A DNA stretch of 64,000 nucleotides from Fulvia fulva (lineage: Eukaryota; Ascomycota; Dothideomycetes; Mycosphaerellales; Mycosphaerellaceae): assembly GCF_020509005.1 (NCBI RefSeq), contig NC_063017.1, forward strand, positions 4,402,001 to 4,466,000. The letters run 5' to 3'. Shown here one piece after another: positions 22,043 through 30,915 of the stretch. Position numbers and translations under genes: made by a program. The first letter of the stretch is position 1. Each line of letters starts with the position of its first letter. Below the pieces are notes generated by a model. The model made no database searches, was not told where the DNA came from, and worked only from the letters and a program-made list of their open reading frames with translations.

Positions 22043-24787
22043 TACGCTATCCTATTAGGTCCTTCTTCGTCTTTCGTATAATCCGCCGTGTTCTACTACT
22101 ACATAACTCGTACCTATTTAATATCTACTAAAGATAATTCCGTCGGATCGTAGTCCTTAATAGGTATTAGTATTACGAATATAGGTCAGTAGGTATGTCG
22201 TACGGTACTAAGACTAACTTAGTATACACTAAGCTAGTCGAGACAATAGTACGGTAATACTTTATAATACCGTACGAATAGTAGGAGCGTCTTAGAGAAA
22301 CTACCGTCGTAGGATAAGATATAGGTAAAACCGATAAGGCGTAGTAAAATAGAACTAGGACTAGAGCAATATCCCTCTATATAGGTATAAGAGACGTAGT
22401 CTCTATACCGATAGTAGAGATACCTTTAGTACTAAACACTATTCTACTATATACCTTCGTATACTATATTAGTCCTTTCCTCCTTCCCTATTACGTGTCC
22501 TAACTTCCGTATATACATATAATATACCTATTTAATAATTAGCCTTCTAGGGACGCCTCTACGAGTTACTATAAATTAAGCGTAAGATCTTAACCGGCTA
22601 TTACCCTAAGACTTATAGTTAAAGCGAGAATACTAATAAGATAATAGAATAGTACCTACGTACGTTTACTAGTTACGCTTAGGATAACTAGCTAGATTAG
22701 CTCCTACTTATAGAGTTTACTATAAACGACTACGTCTCCGAAACGACTAGCGTAAGTCCTTTTATAGCAAATATTAGTAAGAACCTACGTTATATAGATA
22801 CTAAACTTAATCTCTCTATATAACTACTTCCGTATAAATAGCGATTAGACGTAGAGTCTGTAAATATATTCGTATAACGTATAATAGACCTTAGGTATAA
22901 GCTACGAGACTCTATAGTAATAGTATAAGTATCGTAAGCTAAATATACTAATAAGTATAGAACGATTATACTACGGTACGAAGTCGGAGACCTAGTATAT
23001 CTTAGTATATATAACTAGCGTACTAAGCGCCTATTAAAGAAACTTAATTACCGCTATACTAGACTATACTTAGTTACTAAGGGGCTACTACACGACACGT
23101 ACCGTCTAGACCTTCCTCGGTCCCTAAGTAACCTCTATAACGGCTTTTACGCTAACTTACTAATACCTATATACGTACTAATACTAGGACAAGTATAGCT
23201 ACCTCCGGCCCCGATCGAGGTAGAAGATAATAACGGAGATATAAGTACGTATTAGCTTCTAGATATAGTACTTAACGTAAAGAGTATATTACCGCTAGGC
23301 CTAGCGCTACGCGGTAGGAGGAAGGAACGAAGGTATAAATACCTTATATAATAGGTAGGTTATAGTAAGCCTACCTAGGAGCCCGCTAAGGAGTTAATAG
23401 ATACTACTACCGCCTCTATCGCGGACTTCTACTATAACTATCCTACGAAGGACAGGCTAGCTAGCTTTACGCCGCTACTAGGGTAGATTCCTAATAAGGA
23501 TATACCCGAAGACGTTATGATCGGCGAAGTAATAAACGCTTTAGCCGTGAACGCTTCGTTAATAGTTACGTCTAACCCGGTAACTATAGGTAGGCTACGT
23601 AAGTTATTTACGTAGGTACCTATAGCTCTTCCGATAGTTACGTATTACGAACCTAATACTAGTACTTATAATAGCCCGTAGGCGGCTACTTTAAGAAAGA
23701 TGACCGTTAGTAGATAAGTACCGGATATACGTTAATATAAGTAGTATACTTCTCTTAACTTAGTAACTACGGATATACCGCTAGCTTAAGCTAGTAATAG
23801 GTACCGTAGCTCTTCCTCGACTTAAGTAATAGCTACTATAACGGACTCCTTCGCGGAGTTTATATATCGCTACGACAGAAACAAAATTACGACTCGTATA
23901 GGCTAGGTTAGCTACCGCGGAGGATACGATAATACTAAGATTAATGAATACGATACCGGGCTAACGAAGATAGATAAGATAGACGGTATAGAGGATAATA
24001 TAGAGGATAACGCCGCGTTTATAGCGGCTATACTACGAGCTTTAGGGACTGAGCGCGATTTTGAAGGGGGGGGTAGTATTACGGCCCTAGGCCTAGCGAA
24101 TATCTAGCTAGTACGTAGGTTACGTAACCGCGCGTACTAGCGTAGTACCTCGGCTTATATATAGCCTCGGCGTACCTCGTACTCCTCTTTCCTACGTACC
24201 TAGCTACTTTATATCAATACGACTATAAACCGTTATACTTACTAACGAGCCTACTTAGTATCTCCGTGACCCTAAGTCTCGTTCTATATCTCTTACGCTA
24301 TATTACGTAGTCGTTCTATACCTACGGTATCGTCGAAATCCGGATCCTACTACGACTTATCTTCTACCTCTTACTACGCTACGCTAAGTACGCCGTTCCG
24401 CTTTTATCGGGCTTCTCGAAGGAACGCCTTCGTAAGAGGGTTTAGGTTAAGTCTTAGGATAAAGGATAATTCGTCTAGTCTAATAGTCGTATTAGTACCT
24501 ACGGCTATTCGAGTCTTAGTCGTACGCGGTCGTAGTAGCGATACGTAGTCTATAATCGTACGGCTCGGCGATCTAAGGGCGGTAGAACTTAATAATACGG
24601 ATAAGGCGTAAGACAGGGCGCAAACGTATTAATACCTTAGAATCGAATAAGTTCTACGAAGAAGAGAAGATAAGAAAGTCGCGAAGCCGCGATAAAGTAA
24701 ACGTCGAGGTTAGGGTCTAGGGTCCGGGCGCGCTAGTATACTAGGTTACGTGATACTAAGTATAGCCTTACGAGGTGAACCGTAACA
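22043..24787 (+). pseudogene. gypsy-2 relic: integrase and chromodomain
   Basis: Conceptual plus-strand translation recovers the C-terminal part of a Ty3/gypsy Pol. An integrase block lies near 22390-22500 (PIVEIPLVLNT then YYISPFLPYYVS), a YRLDLPRSLSNL-like block near 23100, and a chromodomain-like segment near 23310-23440 (RRYKYLI, GYSKP, EPAKELI). A chromodomain marks the chromovirus group. A possible 3' LTR lies at 24651-24787, ending CCGTAACA. The first ~60 bp belong to the copia-3 LTR. The stretch 23480-24650 is RIP-mutated and I recognise nothing in it. Confidence 0.55.
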
Positions 24788-25494
24788 ATTCCAAAGCTTA
24801 ATACTTAGGTATTTAGTATATAGTACTAGATCGATATGTTTGTCTCCGCTAATCTAGATTCGCCTATAATCCTTAGCCGCCCTTAGTATAGGAAGGTACG
24901 ACTAATAGGCCGTAACTACGACGATAGATTATAGGAGGGAATAATCGCTAGTAGGAAAGGTAAAAGTATAATATTCACGGCTATTATAGGTACTAATAAG
25001 TATAAAACTCTTTAAGAACTTCTATAGTCCTCGAAAAAAGCGAACGCGGGTTGATTTACGGTAGTTAACCCGCTATAAGTATTAGAAGTCCGGTTTTAAA
25101 ACAAGTCCGCTTTTCGAGTCTAGTCAGAGAGACCTTAGCAAATATATTAGGGGCGGAGTGTTCTAATAATACGGCGTATCGATATCGATAAGAAGGTATA
25201 ACGAAGCTAAACCCTAAGTCTATAGACACGACTATCTTCGACTACTTTAAGAACTACGGCGGCTCCGTATTATAATAAAGAGAAAATGTCCTTGACTTTA
25301 GCCCGTATTCGAAGAAATTGCTAGAACTACTCGTAAACCGCTAATACTTAAGCGCTAAGGTGACTACTAACGCTCTAGGAGAGCAGGTCATTACAAATAT
25401 ATACTCCGTATAGGGCGACTAGTATACGGAGATCCTATACTTCCGGAACTAGAATCTAAGCCGACGAGACTATAGGTTCGGTCTTATAACCTTA
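24788..25494. other. unassigned RIP-mutated sequence
   Basis: This is TA-rich relic DNA with no recognisable domain. It contains the small inverted repeat at 25030-25118 and is the left half of the target of the pol-less LTR element. Confidence 0.5.
25030..25118. repeat. 89 bp nested inverted repeat (MITE-like)
   Basis: The outer arms are CTCGAAAA...(GCG) at the left and CGCTTTTCGAG at the right. The inner arms are GCGGGTT (25046-25052) and AACCCGC (25067-25073). It keeps several CA/TG dinucleotides. I see no clear target duplication. Confidence 0.4.
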
Positions 25495-25824
25495 TGTTAC
25501 GGATCGGTTTGGGGAAGCTCCAGCCAACCAATCGATGCCTAGACACTAGTGGGAGAATCCGAAACTGATCAGCTCAGAGACCTTGGCAACTGAGCGCTCA
25601 GTCTGATCAGTATGACTCAGTGATCAGTCTGATCAGTTTGATCAGTTACGCCAAGACACGGCACTATATAGACGACGCTCTTTTGCAAGTAGATAGGAGC
25701 CTCGTGCTCAACTCATTTCAAGTATACACCATATACTGTTTGGGACCACTACCTTCTCAACGAGTCAGAGACATCATTGCAAAGATCCAAGCCCGGTTGG
25801 GATAACGTACAGCGGTTCCTAACA
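25495..25824 (+). repeat. 5' LTR of the pol-less element
   Basis: A 330 bp repeat starting TGTTACGG and ending TTCCTAACA, identical by eye to 27631-27960. It contains a palindrome cluster, a TATA box at 25665-25670 and the probable transcription start. Confidence 0.95.
25566..25670 (+). promoter_or_regulatory. LTR promoter: TGATCA cluster, AP-1/Gcn4-type site, TATA box
   Basis: Within 80 bp there are five TGATCA palindromes (25566, 25604, 25621, 25630 and 25639), a perfect 14 bp palindrome ACTGAGCGCTCAGT (25589-25602) and one TGACTCA (25613-25619), the consensus of Gcn4/CPC1-type bZIP factors. TATATA follows at 25665-25670. The arrangement suggests activation by dimeric regulators; binding is inferred. 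The same block recurs in the 3' LTR. Confidence 0.55.
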
Positions 25825-25827
25825 ACT

Positions 25828-25835
25828 TTGAGCAC
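25828..25835 (+). other. possible self-priming site
   Basis: TTGAGCAC, three bases after the 5' LTR, is the exact reverse complement of GTGCTCAA at 25704-25711, which lies 34 bp after the TATA box, about where the RNA should start. No TGG-type tRNA primer site is present here. Tf1/sushi elements prime in this way; here the match is 8 bp instead of 11. Confidence 0.45.
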
Positions 25836-25856
25836 CACCACCAGGGCCCTTTGTAT

Positions 25857-26852
25857 ATGTCTGGGAGAGACGCTACCCGGAGTCCGTCACGACAACAGCC
25901 ACAGTCAACTGGCATCACGGAACGAATGAGCGAAATGTCGATTACTGGAAGCGGAAAACGATCAACACCCTCTGCAAGCTCGAACAGCATGCACGAGTTC
26001 ACCAAGGCACCTAAGGTGTCACCACCGGAGACGTTCGATGGGACACAAGGGAAGCTGGAGGCTTTTCAGCTGCAGGTTCAGCTGTACCTCTACTTCAACG
26101 CCCAACAGTTTAATGGCGAGGCCTCTAAGGTCTTGTACGCCGCATCCTTCCTAAGGGGCAGGGCAGCCCGGGGATTCAGACCATACCTCAAAGACTGGCT
26201 CAACAACCAGGACGAAGGAGACAACCCGAAGACAGAAACCCGGAAGATATTTGCCGACTACGATGAGTTCGAGATCAAACTGAATGATCTCTACGGGATA
26301 CCTAACGAGGAGGTTCATGCCGACCGACATATCCGACAACTCCGACAAAACACCTCAGTCGCCGTATACGCCTCTGAGTTCCAAGGATATGCCGCCGACC
26401 TCGAGTGGAACGACGCAGCGTTTCGTTCCCAGTTCTACCTAGGCTTGAAGGACAACGTCAAAGCCGAATTATCTCGAAACTCCAGTCTCACCAGCTTGGC
26501 CGCGATGGTCAAGGCTGCAAAGGAAATCGACGAGAGACTCCAGGAATTGAAGTACGACCGATTCGTACAGCCTGGATTCCAGAGACCCGCGAGAGGCGGA
26601 AGAGGGGGCTTCAAGGCCAGAAGTCACGACCCTGATTATGGAGATCCAATGGAACTCGACGCCACGGAAAGGCGCGGACGAAGCAAGCAGTTAACAAGAG
26701 ATCTAACTTGCTATGCATGTGGAAAGAAAGGCCACTATGCTAGAGACTGTCCAAAGAAGAATGTTGTCAGCCGCGAGTTCAATGCGATGGATCGGGCGAC
26801 AGCGACAAAGACGTACCAGGAATGCGAGGATTTCTTCTCGAAATCTGCCTAG
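25857..26852 (+). CDS. Gag protein with zinc knuckle
   Basis: A 331-residue capsid protein of Ty3/gypsy type that would package the element RNA into particles. A Ser/Thr-rich N-terminus leads into the retrotransposon Gag core (PPETFDGTQGKLEAFQLQVQ, a layout typical of fungal chromoviruses). An Arg/Gly-rich stretch (RPARGGRGG) and one CCHC knuckle, CYACGKKGHYARDC, follow near the C-terminus. I start at the ATG at 25857, 32 bp after the LTR; the frame is open two codons further upstream only from a TTG. No pol frame follows the stop. The gene is intact and free of RIP. Its particles would need reverse transcriptase from another element. Confidence 0.9.
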   Translation: MSGRDATRSPSRQQPQSTGITERMSEMSITGSGKRSTPSASSNSMHEFTKAPKVSPPETFDGTQGKLEAFQLQVQLYLYFNAQQFNGEASKVLYAASFLRGRAARGFRPYLKDWLNNQDEGDNPKTETRKIFADYDEFEIKLNDLYGIPNEEVHADRHIRQLRQNTSVAVYASEFQGYAADLEWNDAAFRSQFYLGLKDNVKAELSRNSSLTSLAAMVKAAKEIDERLQELKYDRFVQPGFQRPARGGRGGFKARSHDPDYGDPMELDATERRGRSKQLTRDLTCYACGKKGHYARDCPKKNVVSREFNAMDRATATKTYQECEDFFSKSA

Positions 26853-26959
26853 CAGAAACGACCTGACGACAAAGGCATCAAACAGCGGCTTCTTGATTTG
26901 ATGACCTAGGACACAGAAGTCAACAACAGCAACGGATAAAAGACTACTGGAACAATAAC

Positions 26960-27550
26960 TTACGACGATGAGGCCAGAGGAGGCACGACCCAAGGAAAAG
27001 AAGGATCGCACAGCTGGTTCCAATCCTGGACCGGCATCTGCCAAGGATCGAATTCCTTGTGCGACGACGCGGTCTCCACCCCAGCAGACTCCTCCACTTC
27101 TTCCTCCTCCGCCGCCTCGAGATCTTCGAGCTCCTTCGCTACGGCGTCGTCGGCCTTGCCGGACGCGAGGCGAAGCTGTTTGCGAAGACGGATCTTCTTC
27201 GCCTTTTGGCGAATAATGCGCTGAGCGAGCTCGGCCTGCTGATGGAGAAGCTCCACCTCCTTCTCCTCCGCACGCTCGAGGTCTCGCTGGAGGCCATCAC
27301 GAACGTCGCGAAACTTCGTCCACTCGGGTGCGGATAAGGTCACGTCGCAATCAGAGTAACCCTTCCTCACACACTCCGAGCATTTTCCCGACCGGGGCGA
27401 AACGACACATTTTGGGCGCTGCTCGGTGGCAGCGACTCGAGCGGACCGACAGTGATGGCAGGGGGCCATCTCGATACCGGATCGTTGTATGTCGACAGCA
27501 AGGGCTTGTCGACGGAGGGAACTTTTGGAAGAAATGGAAGGAGGAGACAT
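26960..27550 (-). CDS. antisense zinc-cluster / coiled-coil protein of the LTR element
   Basis: This intact 196-residue frame lies on the strand opposite gag and is convergent with it, with 107 bp between the stops. Six cysteines (31, 34, 48, 57, 60, 68) form C-x2-C-x13-C-x8-C-x2-C-x7-C. This is like the fungal Zn2Cys6 cluster except for a first loop of 13 rather than about 6. Residues about 75-150 are charged and heptad-like (DLERAEEKEVELLHQQAELA), a probable coiled coil, followed by a Glu-rich stretch and a Trp/Pro-containing tail. The start is the ATG at 27550; transcription could come from the 3' LTR side. I believe similar Cys-rich coiled-coil proteins are common in fungal genomes, but I do not know a function. 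DNA binding and dimerisation are inferred. Confidence 0.75.
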   Translation of the reverse strand: MSPPSISSKSSLRRQALAVDIQRSGIEMAPCHHCRSARVAATEQRPKCVVSPRSGKCSECVRKGYSDCDVTLSAPEWTKFRDVRDGLQRDLERAEEKEVELLHQQAELAQRIIRQKAKKIRLRKQLRLASGKADDAVAKELEDLEAAEEEEVEESAGVETASSHKEFDPWQMPVQDWNQLCDPSFPWVVPPLASSS

Positions 27551-27616
27551 TGCGATGCCCAGGCAAACGATAAAGAACAGCGGGCTTATGTGAGAAGTTC
27601 CGGGACGGAACTAAGC

Positions 27617-27630
27617 TAGAAGGGGGATGG
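27617..27630 (+). other. polypurine tract of the pol-less element
   Basis: AGAAGGGGGATGG-type purine run directly before the 3' LTR, the expected plus-strand primer. Confidence 0.7.
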
Positions 27631-27960
27631 TGTTACGGATCGGTTTGGGGAAGCTCCAGCCAACCAATCGATGCCTAGACACTAGTGGGAGAATCCGAAA
27701 CTGATCAGCTCAGAGACCTTGGCAACTGAGCGCTCAGTCTGATCAGTATGACTCAGTGATCAGTCTGATCAGTTTGATCAGTTACGCCAAGACACGGCAC
27801 TATATAGACGACGCTCTTTTGCAAGTAGATAGGAGCCTCGTGCTCAACTCATTTCAAGTATACACCATATACTGTTTGGGACCACTACCTTCTCAACGAG
27901 TCAGAGACATCATTGCAAAGATCCAAGCCCGGTTGGGATAACGTACAGCGGTTCCTAACA
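27631..27960 (+). repeat. 3' LTR of the pol-less element
   Basis: Identical by eye to the 5' LTR and followed by the second copy of CCTTA. Confidence 0.95.
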
Positions 27961-27965
27961 CCTTA

Positions 27966-28295
27966 CTACGGAGGAGATGGCCAAATTCACTAGGATTTAG
28001 GTTAAAGGAGGGATAGGACTTTATTATTTCTTTTTCTTAGGCGTAAGGAGTTTACTTAGTAGTTTTAGTTTCTAACCTTAATTTAACTAGCTTCTAGTTC
28101 TAGTACCTAGTTTCTAGCGTACCTAACTAATTTCTAGGCTATGTCCTTAATTTAAGAGTAGGCTTACTATAAAGAGTAGACTTTGACTTAGCCTCCTTAG
28201 CCCCTTATAGAATAAACTTACGATCTCCTTAATATCTCTAGACTAACTACTTAACTAGACGCCGGATCCGTCTTCCTTATATATAACTTATAGGT
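27966..28295. other. unassigned RIP-mutated sequence
   Basis: Continuation of the relic interrupted by the pol-less element. I see no domain or gene in it. Confidence 0.5.
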
Positions 28296-29463
28296 ATAGA
28301 TAGATAGATATTTCATTAAGCTATTATAGTGCCCTTCGGCCTATATAGCTATACTATCTTGTTTTCGTATATATAGAGGGGAAACCGTGTTAGTAAAAGC
28401 CCCTCCTCCTTCCCGCCTATCTTTTCCTACTAGTTATCGTCTTAGATTTCCCTTATTAGGGGTACGCTAGTATTATAGGCCTGCCCTAATAACCACCCTA
28501 TCTATAACCCCCCTAGCTTCTGCCTCTTATCTATCTACTCCTCCGTCTCGCTAGCGAGGCTAAACTACTAGAGGTATCCCTACTATAGTATCTACCGAGA
28601 GACTCGGTAAATATTGCCTTTGTCCCTAATAATTACCTTATAGTCTCTCCTTCCCGCTTAGTGCCTCTAATTTCCCCTACCTCTCGCCTACTACGGGCAT
28701 CGTAGTAGTATATGTTCTAGGTTTTACGATAGGTAGCTATACTAGTAGGCTAGGCTATAGATGTCTAGTACGCGTCTCCTAAATAGGTAGGCCCTTAATC
28801 TAATATATTCGGACCTAATTTAGATCGCTATACTTACTTCGGCCCTTATTAGGTCCCTATATAGTTAGTAATTATATCTCTAGAATACTCGGAGTACTAT
28901 CGGGCCTATTGTCTTAGGGGGCTTCCTTTTCTAGTCCTACTCCTATAGGTAGCTCGCTATCTATTCCGCTAGGCTTTAGGTCTTAGCCTTGCTCCCGCCG
29001 GCCTAGCGAGTCCTATACTCCTCCTCTTTTCGTGCTAGCTACTCGGTGCTTATCTATACGGCCGTAAAGGTAGTAAGGTCATTCTCTTTTTAGCTTGTCC
29101 TATATCCGGCCCCTCTCCGGTAGCGGCTTTCTATCTTATTCTTTACCTCCTAGATCGTAGTTTATACTAGGTAATCTATCGTCTTTGCCGCGTATTAAAT
29201 TCTTATTCCCCGGATATATTGGCCGATTAGTAGTGTTCCTATCTCTATTTCTACCGTACTTATTAACGTTATCTTATATACGCCTAGTATCCTACGTAGG
29301 TTACCTACCTATATCCTATTTAGGGGTTGCTCTATCCGTTTCGGGATTAGTTTGCCTACGCCTCCTATTCCCTAAATCTATACCCCGTATAATATAGCTA
29401 GTCTAACGATCGCCTTATATATTACTCTTGCCTTATCGAATGTTACTCCCTATATAGACGCCG
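28296..29463 (-). pseudogene. LINE-B fragment 1 (3' end of ORF2 and tail)
   Basis: It aligns with LINE-A 16888-18045, including the repeat tail GATAGATAGATATTTCATT, with more CA/TG-to-TA changes than LINE-A. It is cut at 29463 by LINE-C and resumes at 34530. Confidence 0.8.
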
Positions 29464-29622
29464 ACTATGTCGCCCACTTTATAATCTAGTAGGATACTTC
29501 GATAGCGATTCGCGGCCTTAGCTTATAGCGCTTACGACATTCTTATATTCTCTTATAGATTCTTATATAGGCTATATAGTCGCTTAGATATATCTAAGGC
29601 GACCTACTTAACGGATTGAAAA

Positions 29623-30915
29623 ATGGCGACGACGACGGTAGTAGACGACCGAGAGCAAGGGGGAGACGAGTAGAGGACGCTCTGCAAGAAGGCGGAAGAG
29701 ATAGTAGCGGTAGAAGAAGGGAGGTTTCCGGAGAGAGCACTAAAAGGAGTAATAAGCGAACTGCTCGGGGGACTAAAGGCGCTCAAACGACAAACAAGCA
29801 CTACGATCAACATAGCAATCGAGGCAGCAACACGAAACGCAAGAAACAACACTTAAAGAGACCCGAGACAGACCTAGGGCCTAACGACCTAGGCAACAAT
29901 CGCGAGCCAACCTACCCCCCCTTAAAGCACAGTACTACGAGTCTATATTACGGACTAGAAAGAGAAGGAAGAGATAGGAAAGATGACCGGGAGGGAGATA
30001 GTCGAGAAGATCGGAGTAAAGGGAATAGTAGGGGTAAGGGCAGACAACAAAGGGGTCAAGCTGTTTATAGCACACGTATAGGACAAGAAGGCCCTCGAAA
30101 TAAACAAGGAGTGGACACTGAAGATCGGGAGCACAGCGAAAGTCTCCTATCAACAGTACATAGTAATTGCGTATAGGGTCCTACGAACCTTTAACACATA
30201 AAGGGATACACTAAACCTCTAGAGGCAAAACCAGGTAACAGCACTAGGACTACAGATTACAAAGACAGCGTGGGTCAAGAAGAAGATAGAGGAGGGCAAG
30301 AGGGCCTCCTCGCTGATCTTATAGGTTGCAACACTAGAGCAAGCGAACAAGGTCTTAGACCAAGGGTTGTACTAGGACTTTGAGAGGCTGGATGTAGAAA
30401 TCCATTAGAGTAACTATAGAATCCTTCAATGTTTCAACTGTCAACAGTACGGACATATTGCCCTAAAGTGTAGCAAAGCCACACTAGTCTACTTACACTG
30501 TGCTGGTGATCACGCGACCTAAGAGTGCCAAAAACGGAAGGAGGACACAAGATGCGTAGCATATAGGAGAAAACACCCGGCATGGTCAAACCAATGCCTA
30601 GTTAGACTATCAGCCCAGTGGAGAGCGCGGGAAGCAAGGGTAACAACACTAACCAGGTTCCTAGTAGGTGAACAGAAACAACTAGAGAGAACCACCCACC
30701 CGAATAAGAGACCCCGGCTATAAGAGGAGCCACAAATAGTGCTAGCAATAGGGAGACCAACGTTCTTGTATAAGGCAGCGCAGAGCAATGGACAAATGAG
30801 AATCAACTAAATGATAGGGAGCCAACCCCAAAGGGAAGAACAGGAGGAGGGACGGGAAAACCAACAGCAAGACTAATAGCAAGACCAAACGGACCTAGAC
30901 ACAAACATGTCCTAA
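29623..30915 (+). pseudogene. LINE-C ORF1
   Basis: A 431-codon frame from the ATG at 29623 to the TAA at 30913-30915, interrupted by TAG/TAA codons. The zinc-knuckle region is recognisable near 30430-30540 (CFNCQQYGHIALKC). The stop overlaps the ORF2 start as TAATG. Confidence 0.8.

Larger units (their letters stand above)
25495..27960 (+). mobile_element. pol-less LTR retrotransposon with gag and an antisense gene
   Basis: The element is 2466 bp. Two 330 bp LTRs look base-for-base identical, and CCTTA is duplicated at 25490-25494 and 27961-27965. Inside are a short leader, a gag gene (plus strand), a zinc-cluster/coiled-coil gene (minus strand) and a polypurine tract. There is no protease, reverse transcriptase or integrase, so it must be mobilised in trans. 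It sits in RIP-mutated DNA but is itself unmutated, so it is very recent. It resembles the TR-GAG class described in plants; the antisense gene is extra. Confidence 0.95.

Noticed and set aside
25620..25805. Identical 61-codon frames in both LTRs (also 27756-27941)
   Set aside because: They exist only because the LTRs are identical; the frame spans the palindromes and TATA box, with no protein features.
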